Shown: piece by piece, positions 23,784 to 30,692 of the stretch | Layout: each line of letters opens with the position of its first letter | How positions within the stretch are numbered: position 1 is the first letter of the stretch | Virus record (IMG/VR): IMGVR_UViG_3300009093_000076 | Location: 1-41,539 of that record | Source: a virus | Reading direction: 5' to 3' (one strand) | Length of the DNA: 41,539 nt | Notes under the pieces: generated by a model | Databases searched by the model: none | Told to the model about the DNA's origin: nothing | Seen by the model: the letters and a program-made list of their open reading frames with translations, nothing else | Made by a program: the position numbers and the translations under genes

Positions 23784-24038
23784 CTAGCTCAGCACCTCCA
23801 GCACCGAATCAATCAGCGCGGCAGCTGACATGGCGCCGTCTGAATGCTCGGTTTGCAGCAACTCCGCCGCCTCCTCCAGCTTGCCCGTCACGGAGCGCAG
23901 CAGCGCGGCCTGGGCTGCGATTTGGCGGTCGCGGCAGCCTATAATTGCAGCAAGAACAGTCGGCGACTGAACCACGACAGCATCGATGATCATCTTCGCG
24001 CCGCATCCGGACCAGCCGCACCTCGCGCAAGTCGTCAT
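23784..24038 (-). CDS. Small protein with N-terminal CxxC motif and helical tail
   Basis: This 84-aa product starts at ATG 24038 (ATGA overlap). It opens TTCARCGWSGCGAK, a zinc-knuckle-like motif. The rest is helical (TVLAAIIGCRDRQIAAQAAL, VTGKLEEAAELLQ). No family is recognised. The tail resembles a helix pair in the early rightward gene at 27955, both with LLELEA/LEEAAELL-type heptads. Confidence 0.55.
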   Translation of the reverse strand: MTTCARCGWSGCGAKMIIDAVVVQSPTVLAAIIGCRDRQIAAQAALLRSVTGKLEEAAELLQTEHSDGAMSAAALIDSVLEVLS

Positions 24039-24265
24039 CGGAACATCTCCAGCTGTTGCGGCATGACGAACTCCAACACCCAAAGGCACCCATGCTCCCG
24101 GGCAGCCGCAGTCAATTCGGCGAGAATCACGGCGCGACTCCGTGGGTAGTTCGAATTGACGCAGCCTTCGCATCGGCAGGCGTCATCGTGCTCCGCAGCT
24201 TCCGCAGGTTGACCATCGCACGGAAGGACTTCTGCTGTTGAGTGAGCTGCTTTTTTACGCGGCAT
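24035..24265 (-). CDS. Small protein with CxCxxC motif
   Basis: This 76-aa product is read from ATG 24265, with AAGG upstream. It has a basic N-terminus, then DDACRCEGCVNSNYPRSRAV, and a helical end (VILAELTAAAREHGCLWVLE). The CRCEGCVNSNYP motif resembles CGCIGCLNSDH at the end of the rightward gene at 31644-31892, so the two may share a domain. A second frame (24127-24324) overlaps it heavily and is less convincing. Confidence 0.55.
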   Translation of the reverse strand: MPRKKAAHSTAEVLPCDGQPAEAAEHDDACRCEGCVNSNYPRSRAVILAELTAAAREHGCLWVLEFVMPQQLEMFR

Positions 24266-24320
24266 TTGGTTACCTTGGTTGGCGGAGCTGGCCAGCCCGG
24301 CGCGTCCCAGCATTCGATGG

Positions 24321-24506
24321 TCATTTGTTCACCGGATGATCATCGAGCCCGAGCAGCTTGGCCCAGCGCTTGAGCGTGGAAACAGAATAGCCTGACTCGG
24401 TCGCCGTCTCTTGGTACGTGAGCTTGCGAGCCTTGCGAGATTGCAGCGCGCGCCGGAGAGTGGCCTCCCGTCGCTCGCGCTCTTTGGGTGTGAACTGAAA
24501 TGCCAT
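24321..24506 (-). CDS. Small helix-turn-helix protein, candidate early regulator
   Basis: This 60-aa protein is read from ATG 24506, with AAAGGGG upstream; in-frame upstream starts lack an RBS. The C-terminal half (TYQETATESGYSVSTLKRWA) is a good helix-turn-helix: helix, GYS turn, recognition helix STLKRWAK. The N-terminal half is a basic helix. It is the first leftward gene and faces the strong rightward promoter 42 bp away, a place typical of Cro-like regulators. Partner operators are proposed at 24538-24550 and 24575-24587. Confidence 0.65.
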   Translation of the reverse strand: MAFQFTPKERERREATLRRALQSRKARKLTYQETATESGYSVSTLKRWAKLLGLDDHPVNK

Positions 24507-24537
24507 ACCCCTTTCTGGCATACCCGAAAGAAAAGCG

Positions 24538-24550
24538 CAAGTTGAACTTG
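24538..24550. promoter_or_regulatory. 13-bp palindrome overlapping the early -35 box (candidate operator)
   Basis: CAAGTT-G-AACTTG is a perfect 6+1+6 inverted repeat whose last three bases are the first three of the -35 box. Binding here would block the rightward promoter. A degenerate second copy lies at 24575-24587 (right half AACCAG), 37 bp centre to centre. Confidence 0.5.
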
Positions 24551-24576
24551 ACACTTTCTTCGCCCGGGACTACAAC
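24548..24576 (+). promoter_or_regulatory. Strong sigma70-type promoter for the rightward early operon
   Basis: TTGACA (24548-24553, perfect) and TACAAC (24571-24576, 4 of 6) are separated by 17 bases, the ideal spacing. Transcription would start near 24583, leaving about 20 bases before the ATG at 24603, which has GGAGG (24593-24597) five bases upstream. Confidence 0.7.
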
Positions 24577-24602
24577 ACTTGAACCAGCTCACGGAGGACC
24601 CC

Positions 24603-24851
24603 ATGAACCGCGGAACAGCTACCCTTGAATTGTCTTTCCTGGTCGAGTCAGACCGCCTCGTCGAAGTCGGCGTGGAATGTCGCAGCAAGGCGCGCTTCGC
24701 CAGTGCCGGCGGGTGCGCGCTGACCAAGTCCGAGCGTGACGCAATCTGGGTGGCGCTACCCGAGTGGTTGCAAGAGCAGCTGATGAATGAGGCGGCCGAG
24801 GATGCTGAGCCGGTTGGTGAGGACGCGGCGTTTTGCGGGAGGGCTGTCTGA
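24603..24851 (+). CDS. First early gene, small acidic protein
   Basis: This 82-aa product is read from ATG 24603 behind GGAGG. It has NRGTATLELSFLVESDRLVE and GVECRSKARFASAGG (beta-like), then a helical acidic end (EWLQEQLMNEAAEDAEPVGE). As the first gene after the strong promoter it should be made early and in quantity, a position where host-takeover or anti-defence proteins often sit. No family is recognised. Confidence 0.65.
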   Translation: MNRGTATLELSFLVESDRLVEVGVECRSKARFASAGGCALTKSERDAIWVALPEWLQEQLMNEAAEDAEPVGEDAAFCGRAV

Positions 24852-25111
24852 TGAGCAAACTTCGCTCGATCGTGCGAGCCGCCGTCAACCGGCTAGATAG
24901 CGGGGGGATGTCTGCCGTTCCTGACGCATTGTCAGCACTGAAGGAAGCCGGCGCCGTTGCACACAAGAACGTCGGCAAAAAAGACATGAGTCCGGACGAT
25001 GTCGTCGATTGGTACGCAGGGCGGGTTGTCGCGATTCTTGAAGGCGAAAACTGGTTTGCTGTGAACAGCATCGTCAATGCGCTCGACAGGTTCTGCCCGG
25101 AGCAAGTCTGA
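24851..25111 (+). CDS. Small helical early protein
   Basis: This 86-aa product starts at ATG 24851, sharing one base with the previous stop (TGATG). It has helices SKLRSIVRAAVNRLDSGG and AVPDALSALKEAGAVAHKN, then DVVDWYAGRVVAILEGENWF and VNSIVNALDRFCPEQV. It looks like a compact all-alpha domain. No family is recognised. Confidence 0.6.
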   Translation: MSKLRSIVRAAVNRLDSGGMSAVPDALSALKEAGAVAHKNVGKKDMSPDDVVDWYAGRVVAILEGENWFAVNSIVNALDRFCPEQV

Positions 25112-25260
25112 TGCGTCTCTGTTCCTGCTGCTCGCTCCCCGCCGCGCCGACTCCGGAAAGCGCTCGGCCGATGATTTGGCCTGGCTTCTATTTGCTGCTC
25201 TGGGAATGCTCGTGCGGCAGCACCCAGGCGGTAACTCTGTTTGAAAGTGAGGAAGAATGA
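25111..25260 (+). CDS. 49-aa double-knuckle microprotein
   Basis: ATG 25111 shares one base with the previous stop (TGATG), and the stop overlaps the next ATG (ATGA). The product has LCSCCSL near the start and ECSCGS near the end, separated by a hydrophobic middle (MIWPGFYLLLW). Two C-x-C(C) knuckles form a plausible minimal zinc ribbon. It is coupled on both sides, so it is probably translated. Confidence 0.6.
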   Translation: MRLCSCCSLPAAPTPESARPMIWPGFYLLLWECSCGSTQAVTLFESEEE

Positions 25261-25598
25261 GCAACGATATTCCTTCTGACGCTGACCTTGCCCGCGCTGC
25301 GGCAACTAAGCTCGGCTTGCGGCTTCCGGCATGCGACGACGGGGTGGTCAGGTTCGTACTCGTCAACTGCCTCGCAGCCCTCGAACGCGCCCGCGTGGTT
25401 GGGGTGCTGGATGCGTGGGCCGGAAACCCACTGAAAAGCCGAGCTGCTTGGTACACGGCCACATCAGACGACATGAGCGAGTGGCGCTGCACTCTCTACC
25501 CCGAGAACGGCACGCTTGGGGCCAAGCACTACTTCGGGCAAAACCCCGACGCCGCCCGCGCCGCAGCTGCCAAGGCGATAGAAGCGGGAGAAGTCTGA
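25257..25598 (+). CDS. Early protein, unknown
   Basis: This 113-aa product starts at ATG 25257 (ATGA overlap). The N-terminus is helical (DADLARAAATKLGLRLPACD, LVNCLAALERARVVG). The second half is a beta hairpin region with WYTATSDDMSEWRCTLYPEN and ends in an Ala-rich helix. No family is recognised. Confidence 0.6.
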   Translation: MSNDIPSDADLARAAATKLGLRLPACDDGVVRFVLVNCLAALERARVVGVLDAWAGNPLKSRAAWYTATSDDMSEWRCTLYPENGTLGAKHYFGQNPDAARAAAAKAIEAGEV

Positions 25599-25822
25599 TG
25601 GGCAAGCTCCCCTACACCGTAGAGTTCGGCCCGTTCTGCTCGCAAAAGGTCGAGTTCGCCGAGTTCGGGTACGCGCTGGCGTTTTACAAGGGCTTCAAGG
25701 CTGGGCGCACGTACGACCGCAACTGGGAGGACGGCCCCCGCATCGTCAACTACGACCGCGCCGAGCTCGGGAATTCCGGGCTGACTAAGGACGAGCGCGA
25801 GGCTCTGAGCAACGCGGAGTGA
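25598..25822 (+). CDS. Small early protein, unknown
   Basis: This 74-aa product starts at ATG 25598, sharing one base with the previous stop (TGATG). It contains LPYTVEFGPFCSQKVEFAEF, then FYKGFKAGRTYDRNWEDGPR and an acidic end. The Phe/Tyr-rich N-terminal half suggests a small folded domain. No family is recognised. Confidence 0.55.
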   Translation: MGKLPYTVEFGPFCSQKVEFAEFGYALAFYKGFKAGRTYDRNWEDGPRIVNYDRAELGNSGLTKDEREALSNAE

Positions 25823-25832
25823 AAGGGAAACC

Positions 25833-26180
25833 ATGGACCACGGACTAGAAAAGCTGATTGGAAAAACCATCACCGACGTGGAAATTCCGGATGAGACCAC
25901 GCTTATTTTCCAGACCACTGACGGACCCGTGAAATACTACTCAAGCGGCGACTGCTGCGCCCAGTGCTTCTTCGATGAGCTGGAGGTGCCAGACTTTGGG
26001 AAGAGCGGCGGGCTCTGTTCGGCGGCAGACCTCGGCTCGTGGGAGGAGTGGCCCGAAGGAACCGACGACACCAACGAACAATGCTTCGGAAAGGTGGACA
26101 CCACGGCCGGGACGATCACGTTCACCCTGCGCTTGAACCACAACGGCTATTACGGCGGCGAGATGAGTCTCGCGGAGTGA
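25833..26180 (+). CDS. DUF7448-like protein
   Basis: This 115-aa product starts at ATG 25833 with AAAGGGA upstream. Residues 6-50 (KLIGKTITDVEIPDETTLIF, then YYSSGDCCAQCFFDELEV) resemble the DUF7448 family: a Gly-Lys-x-Ile strand pair followed by a Gly-Asp-Cys-Cys motif. The C-terminal half has FTLRLNHNGYYGGEMSLAE. Family members are small phage and bacterial proteins of unknown role. The assignment is from memory of the motif. Confidence 0.6.
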   Translation: MDHGLEKLIGKTITDVEIPDETTLIFQTTDGPVKYYSSGDCCAQCFFDELEVPDFGKSGGLCSAADLGSWEEWPEGTDDTNEQCFGKVDTTAGTITFTLRLNHNGYYGGEMSLAE

Positions 26181-26184
26181 GCCC

Positions 26185-27135
26185 ATGGCTGCCTCCGACC
26201 TCGAAGAACAACTACGGCGCAGCATCCACCACGTCCGCGCCAAAAAGGTACGCATGACCGAACAGCAAGCAATCGTCCGAACCGAGCAACAAGGCCGCAT
26301 GGCCGCCTCCGTCGTGGTCCACGGCGACCTGTCTGCGATGAGCGAGTCGCAACTGGCGACCTACTACGTCGAGCTTTGCCGCACGCTCGACCTCAACCCG
26401 CTCACTCGCCCCTTCACGCTACTCAAGCTGAACGGGAAGCTCATCTACTACGCAAACAAGGACTGCTCGGACCAGCTCCGCAAGCGCGATAAGGTGAGTG
26501 TGCGCATCCTCAGCCGCGAGACTGTCGGCGACTTGTTGATCGTGACAGCAGAGGCCCAGCTTCCGGACGGCCGCGTGGACCAGGCAATCGGCGCCCTCTC
26601 AGTCGCGAAGCTCGGCGGCGAAGTGCTGGCAAACGCGCTCATGAAGTGCGAGACCAAAGCCAAGCGGCGCGTGACGCTGAGCATCTGCGGGCTCGGCATG
26701 CTCGACGAGGAGGAAGTTGCCGGTGCCCAGATTGAAGAGGGCGGACGGACCGGCGGCGCGTTCAGCCCGCACCTTGCCCCCGGTGAGGACCCGGAGGCCC
26801 CCGGCGACGCCGACCTGTTCCGCCACCTCTGTGGCCGCTTCTCGACCATCGAAGCCGACCTGGACTCCTGCGACAGCTGGGAAAAGCTTACGGCCCTGCG
26901 CGCGCTCCTCGGAACCAAGGCGAAGCAGTCCGAACTGACCCGCACGATGCAGCTCAAGGCCGAAAGCGGAGACATCAGCCCGACCCAGCGCCAGGAACTC
27001 GGGAAGACATGGCAGCGCTGCAACCGAAAGGCGGAGAGGCTGGAGGCTACAATCAAGCCGCCGCCGGTTGAGGCGAGCTTTGCGGATGAGCCCGAACGCG
27101 AACCCGGCGACGACCCGGAGGAAGACCCGCTGTGA
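26185..27135 (+). CDS. Putative RecT-like single-strand annealing protein
   Basis: This 316-aa protein starts at ATG 26185 with GGAG upstream. Residues 50-175 (ATYYVELCRTLDLNPLTRPF, LLKLNGKLIYYANKDCSDQL, VLANALMKCETKAKRRVTLS, ICGLGMLDEEEV) follow the pattern of RecT-like SSAPs: a Leu-Asn-Pro-x-x-Arg-Pro turn, a strand, then ANALMKxETKAKRR helices. The C-terminal third is helical and acidic, ending in a Pro/Glu/Asp tail that may contact SSB. It would anneal single strands in recombination-dependent replication. No cognate exonuclease is next to it. A Rad52-type fold is the main alternative. Confidence 0.6.
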   Translation: MAASDLEEQLRRSIHHVRAKKVRMTEQQAIVRTEQQGRMAASVVVHGDLSAMSESQLATYYVELCRTLDLNPLTRPFTLLKLNGKLIYYANKDCSDQLRKRDKVSVRILSRETVGDLLIVTAEAQLPDGRVDQAIGALSVAKLGGEVLANALMKCETKAKRRVTLSICGLGMLDEEEVAGAQIEEGGRTGGAFSPHLAPGEDPEAPGDADLFRHLCGRFSTIEADLDSCDSWEKLTALRALLGTKAKQSELTRTMQLKAESGDISPTQRQELGKTWQRCNRKAERLEATIKPPPVEASFADEPEREPGDDPEEDPL

Positions 27136-27275
27136 CCGGCTGCCCCTACCACGGCCCCGCATCCGGATGTTACCGCTGCGTCCGCGTGACGACGGTGCCT
27201 TGGGTTGTCGTGGTCATCCTGGCGGTGATGGCGGTGGCTTGGTGCGTTGGGGTGGTTTGGGTTGGCGTGAGATGA
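27132..27275 (+). CDS. 47-aa membrane microprotein with Cys/His head
   Basis: GTG 27132 overlaps the SSAP stop (GTGA). The head, TGCPYHGPASGCYRCVRV, has three Cys and one His. The tail is one transmembrane helix (VPWVVVVILAVMAVAWCVGV). The layout resembles the gene at 31293-31442, but with the order of head and membrane helix reversed. Function is unknown. Confidence 0.5.
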   Translation: MTGCPYHGPASGCYRCVRVTTVPWVVVVILAVMAVAWCVGVVWVGVR

Positions 27276-27287
27276 AAGGAGAGCGGA

Positions 27288-27782
27288 ATGGCGACTGATT
27301 CGAAGTTCGAGGTTGGTCAACTTGTTCGGGTGCTATCGACGTGCCCCATGCCATCGTGGCGCGGGGCGATTGGCAGGATTACGAGGGTGTGGCAAAGCGA
27401 TATTGCGCATTTCGGAGATGGTAAGCAGATCAACTTCTGCTACCTAGAGCCCGCCCTCAGCCCCGGCCGCGCCCTGACTGCCGACGGGAGCGTGCGGGTC
27501 AACGAGGAGCAGGCGGAGGCGCTGAAACCGAAGGAAGACCCGTACACAGCATGGCGCCAGAGCCAGGGCGCCACATTCGCCGCTCAGCTGGAAGGGCGCA
27601 CCGTCGAGGAGTTCATTGCCGAACAGGTCGACCGCTACAGCGTCGGGCGCGGTGACCGTAAGCGGCTCGTCGCCGCCCTCGCCGTCGAGCTTTCGAAACC
27701 GGTCACGCTTCGTTTCCCCGCGGAAGGTCGCAGCGACCGGGCGCTTTCCGTGACGAATGGGATGATTCGGGGGCGGGAGTGA
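27288..27782 (+). CDS. Early protein with SH3/KOW-like start
   Basis: This 164-aa product starts at ATG 27288 with AAAGGAG upstream. Residues 6-55 (KFEVGQLVRVL, RGAIGRITRVWQ, NFCYLEPAL) look like a small beta-barrel of KOW/SH3 type. The remainder is helical (QAEALKPKEDPYTAWRQSQG, RKRLVAALAVELSKPVTLRF). A similar barrel appears at the end of the mosaic gene at 28411-29853. Function is unknown. Confidence 0.6.
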   Translation: MATDSKFEVGQLVRVLSTCPMPSWRGAIGRITRVWQSDIAHFGDGKQINFCYLEPALSPGRALTADGSVRVNEEQAEALKPKEDPYTAWRQSQGATFAAQLEGRTVEEFIAEQVDRYSVGRGDRKRLVAALAVELSKPVTLRFPAEGRSDRALSVTNGMIRGRE

Positions 27783-27958
27783 CTGAGCCGAAACGCCCGC
27801 GACTGACGCCGCTCAAAGCGATTGCGCTTTTGCGAAAGGTCGAGAAGTCTCGCGGCAGCGGCGACCTATACGACAAGAACTACGCGCTGGAGACGGTCGC
27901 CGATGCGCTAGAGAGCCACATCGCTGCGGAGTTGATGAAGCGCAAGAGGCGCCCATGA
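27779..27958 (+). CDS. 59-aa basic protein
   Basis: GTG 27779 overlaps the previous TGA (GTGA), and the stop overlaps the next ATG (ATGA). It is basic at both ends (TEPKRPRLTPLKAIALLRKV and KRKRRP) with an amphipathic helical middle (YALETVADALESHIAAELM). It may bind nucleic acid; no family is recognised. Confidence 0.55.
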   Translation: MTEPKRPRLTPLKAIALLRKVEKSRGSGDLYDKNYALETVADALESHIAAELMKRKRRP

Positions 27959-28224
27959 CCCAATCGCTCAGCGCTGAGGAGATAGCGGAGTTGCTAGCCT
28001 ACTTCGGTCACCACGGCGAATTGCCGCACGGTGTCGAGGAGGCGCTTCTCGGCATGGCGTCTAAGCTCCTGGAACTCGAGGCGCAGCTCTACGCATTGGA
28101 CAAGGCAGCCGCTGTGCTCGTCACAAGCGACGGGCTGCGCTTCGCGCCGGATGGCGAATCGGTCGAGATCGCGGCTGGGCATGTCGGCTGGCCCGGCCCC
28201 ACATCCCGGGCGAAAGGGGGTTGA
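27955..28224 (+). CDS. Small helical protein, unknown
   Basis: This 89-aa product starts at ATG 27955 (ATGA overlap). It is helical up to residue 52 (SAEEIAELLAYFGHHGELPH, MASKLLELEAQLYALDKAA), then has a beta-like end (VLVTSDGLRFAPDGESVEIA). No family is recognised. Confidence 0.6.
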   Translation: MTQSLSAEEIAELLAYFGHHGELPHGVEEALLGMASKLLELEAQLYALDKAAAVLVTSDGLRFAPDGESVEIAAGHVGWPGPTSRAKGG

Positions 28225-28226
28225 GG

Positions 28227-28418
28227 ATGGCGAAGGAATTGGACGCAAAGACGCTGCGCTATGTCGCGCGGTGGCATGGGCGACAGGCGGTGGCGGCTGG
28301 TTTAGCTGGCCTTCGTTGCGGTGAGACGATGCACACGTTCGCCGCCCATCAGTGGGAGAAAGAGGCCCGCTCCATCGAGCGCAAGGCAAAGAAGAAAGCG
28401 AGCAAGCGTCATGGCTGA
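28227..28418 (+). CDS. Small basic protein, unknown
   Basis: This 63-aa product is read from ATG 28227 behind a GGGGG/TTGAGG stretch; TTG 28221, which overlaps the previous stop, is possible. It is Lys/Arg-rich (DAKTLRYVARWHGRQAVAAG, WEKEARSIERKAKKKASKRH) and helical. Possibly nucleic-acid binding. Confidence 0.55.
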   Translation: MAKELDAKTLRYVARWHGRQAVAAGLAGLRCGETMHTFAAHQWEKEARSIERKAKKKASKRHG

Positions 28419-29853
28419 CTCAAAAGGCGAGACGAACGGGAAGGCGCTGGAGTGGATTGGTGCAGAGGGTGAGGCGTGCCGCCTAGCTGTTTACCGGAAG
28501 CCTGGCGACTATCACGCTACGCAAGGCGACGTGGACGACCTGATCCGAATGCTCCTCGCCAACCCCGAAGCCCGAATGGCGGTGCTGGGCGCCATGCCGG
28601 AGTTCGTTGATGCGCAAACCACCGCAGCGACGCGCCTTGTCAGCGTTGCGCATCTCGAAGAGGCGGCGGAGCTGCTGCGGTGCTACCTCAGTGGCTCGCA
28701 CGGGGAATGGGACATGCGGCGCGTCGCTTGGGTTCGCCGCGACCAGGCCCCCCACGCCCCAACCGCCGAGAGCCCGGATACGAGGGAGTGGCTTGTTTGT
28801 TCATCGTGCAAAGCCAAGCGATTCGTAGACCGAGCGACGTTCGTTTGCAGGCAGTGCCTGGGCATGAAGTGCGACCCTGAGCCCGCCCCCGTCGCCGAAG
28901 CTCCGGAGCGGGTGACGCATGCCCGAGCCTTGATGCTCCTGGAGCATCACAGCGATTCGCTGCCATCATCGTCGGCCGTTTTGCGTCGGTACATCCATGA
29001 GCAAAAGGCCGACAGTAACGCGCTCAAGTACTGGAGCACCCGCGCCCGTGAATTGGAGGCGAGCGGGAAAGCCGAGCGCGACGCCCTGCGCGCCAAGCTC
29101 TCCGAGTCAGAGCGGAAGCTGGGTGAGGCATCTCGACCGCTTTGGCACGGCAGACTGCTGAAGCTTGCAGAAAAGTGGGCAGAGGAAGCCCGTGACGAAA
29201 GTGGCGGAGATTGGGTGCACGAGCCACTCGCGCGCTGCGCCAACGAGCTAAACGCGGAGCTGATGGCGCTTCCGTACGCAACCGAGCTCCAACCAGCAGC
29301 GAAGGAACCCACCGGAGGGGAGCCAGCCAAGCTGACGACGGTCGAAGCGCTGCCGCGGTGTCGCGCTACAAGAAAGAACCCAGCTGGCTCTGTCGTGCAA
29401 TGCGTGCACCCTCGGAACCATCTCGGTGTTCATTCTGCGCTCGGTGGCGAGTGGCCGAACCAGGCCGAGGATTGGGACTTTGGTAATCCAGACCTGAATC
29501 CCACCCCTCCCGCGGCGGAAGCGGAGCCAAGGTTTCGGGTCGGGCAGCGGGTCAAGGTTACCGGCATGCAACTGCGAGTCGGAGAACTCGGGGAAGTGCT
29601 TGGGTTCAACTCGGCGAATGACGGAAGGTGGTCAGTCCGTTTCGCCGGAGGAGTTGGTCGCTACCTGCCTAACGAGCTTGAGCCCGCCGACCCCGCGCCA
29701 CCAAGGCCAGGCGGCGACAGGCCGTTGATGATGTCGGAGCTATCCCGAGCTATCCAGGTCGCCACGAAGCACCCGCGAGATGGCGTCGCGTACATCGACC
29801 CAGAGGCCTTAGTCGAGGCGCTAGAGCGGAAGGGGAGCGAGAAGCATGGCTGA
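28411..29853 (+). CDS. Large mosaic early protein (zinc ribbon, coiled coil, Cys/His module, KOW-like barrel)
   Basis: This 480-aa product starts at ATG 28411, overlapping the previous gene by 8 bp. Modules in order: an unknown N-terminal domain (about 1-125); a zinc ribbon with CSSCKAK and CRQCLGMKC (about 130-160); a coiled coil (about 185-250, with DALRAKLSESERKLGEASR); a helical domain with WVHEPLARCANEL; a Cys/His module CRATRKN to CVHPRNHLGVH (about 325-350); a KOW/SH3-like barrel (RFRVGQRVKVTGMQLRVGEL, about 395-440); and a C-terminal helical tail. The KOW-like part resembles the gene at 27288. It may have arisen by joining small proteins of the kind that surround it. Function is unknown. 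Confidence 0.65.
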   Translation: MADSKGETNGKALEWIGAEGEACRLAVYRKPGDYHATQGDVDDLIRMLLANPEARMAVLGAMPEFVDAQTTAATRLVSVAHLEEAAELLRCYLSGSHGEWDMRRVAWVRRDQAPHAPTAESPDTREWLVCSSCKAKRFVDRATFVCRQCLGMKCDPEPAPVAEAPERVTHARALMLLEHHSDSLPSSSAVLRRYIHEQKADSNALKYWSTRARELEASGKAERDALRAKLSESERKLGEASRPLWHGRLLKLAEKWAEEARDESGGDWVHEPLARCANELNAELMALPYATELQPAAKEPTGGEPAKLTTVEALPRCRATRKNPAGSVVQCVHPRNHLGVHSALGGEWPNQAEDWDFGNPDLNPTPPAAEAEPRFRVGQRVKVTGMQLRVGELGEVLGFNSANDGRWSVRFAGGVGRYLPNELEPADPAPPRPGGDRPLMMSELSRAIQVATKHPRDGVAYIDPEALVEALERKGSEKHG

Positions 29854-30250
29854 CTCAAGCACCAAAAAGAAGCGCGTCGAGGAGTACGGCGTTCGCTGCG
29901 TCAAGGGTCGCTGGTCCGAGTGGTCGCTGGACGGCAACGGCATCGAATGCGAAACGAAGGAGCAAACGAGCGGGCTCACGACGGAAGACCTGAAGTGGTT
30001 GCTAGAGCCGCACATCGCTTCCTACGTCCCCGAATCCACCCAACCGGCTGGGGAGTGGGTGAGCTGCGAGGAGCGGATGCCGGAACCGGTCGAGGACGAG
30101 ACGGTACTGATGTATTTCGCGACGACCGAGGTTCTCACGGGAGCGTGGGATGGCGAGGACTGGATACACGGCGACACTATCATTCCGCGCCGACACGTTA
30201 CCCACTGGATGCCGCTCCCCGCCCCGCCCCAACCGAAAGGCACAGGATGA
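29846..30250 (+). CDS. DUF551 protein with extra N-terminal domain
   Basis: This 134-aa product starts at ATG 29846, overlapping the previous stop by 8 bp. Residues 1-65 form a distinct domain (RVEEYGVRCVKGRWSEWSLD, LTTEDLKWLLEPHIASYVP). Residues 68-130 are DUF551: GEWVSCEERMPEPVEDETVL, then GEDWIH and VTHWMPLPAPPQP. A shorter DUF551 gene lies at 12755-12982 in the leftward block. The role of the family is not established. Confidence 0.75.
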   Translation: MADSSTKKKRVEEYGVRCVKGRWSEWSLDGNGIECETKEQTSGLTTEDLKWLLEPHIASYVPESTQPAGEWVSCEERMPEPVEDETVLMYFATTEVLTGAWDGEDWIHGDTIIPRRHVTHWMPLPAPPQPKGTG

Positions 30251-30462
30251 CCGACCGCATTCACATGGCCTGGTACGTTCCCAGCGATGCGCGATTCGCT
30301 TGCGACGAGCTTTGCGGGGCAGACAACGTGCCGCCATCGCAGGCTGTCGAGGTCAAGTCGCACAAGGAAAAACCAGCCGGCGCCAATTGCTTCGCCTGCA
30401 GTGAGCGCCATCACTCATGGGCACTCCGTCACCAGCGGCGCCGAGAAAGGACAGCGCGATGA
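30247..30462 (+). CDS. Small Cys-containing protein
   Basis: This 71-aa product starts at ATG 30247 (ATGA overlap). It contains RFACDELCGADN and GANCFACSERHHSW, a pair of Cys motifs 33 residues apart that could bind zinc, then a basic tail (LRHQRRRERTAR). Function is unknown. Confidence 0.55.
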   Translation: MTDRIHMAWYVPSDARFACDELCGADNVPPSQAVEVKSHKEKPAGANCFACSERHHSWALRHQRRRERTAR

Positions 30463-30692
30463 CTGATGTGATTTCAAGACTGCGAAAGCTGACTGCGTCT
30501 ACTGCCGACGCCGATTCGCGCTGCCCATGCGGGATATGTCAAGCATTCCGCGCCCTCCCGCTGCTGCTCGACTTGGTCGAGGCGGCGGACAGGTTTATCA
30601 AACAGCCGTCCCCGTTCGACGAGGTGCGAGCGCACCAGCTTGAGGACTACGACACCGCCCGAGCCGCGTTGGAGAAAGTGGGGATGGGGTGA
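30459..30692 (+). CDS. Small Cys-containing helical protein
   Basis: This 77-aa product starts at ATG 30459 (ATGA overlap). It has CPCGICQAF in the first third, then a helical stretch (LPLLLDLVEAADRFIKQP) and an acidic helix. The C-x-C-x2-C motif again suggests metal binding. Function is unknown. Confidence 0.6.
   Translation: MTDVISRLRKLTASTADADSRCPCGICQAFRALPLLLDLVEAADRFIKQPSPFDEVRAHQLEDYDTARAALEKVGMG

Noticed and set aside
24127-24324. 65-aa minus-strand frame starting with an ATGA overlap to the HTH gene stop
   Set aside because: It overlaps the better-supported Cys-motif gene (24035-24265) by 139 bp. Its product has no recognisable features. It may still be translated as a short coupled peptide.
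24501-24520. Inverted TGCCA...TGGCA with repeated CATACCC around the HTH gene start
   Set aside because: The arms are only 5 bp and overlap the start codon and ribosome-binding site; chance is likely, so I did not call an operator.
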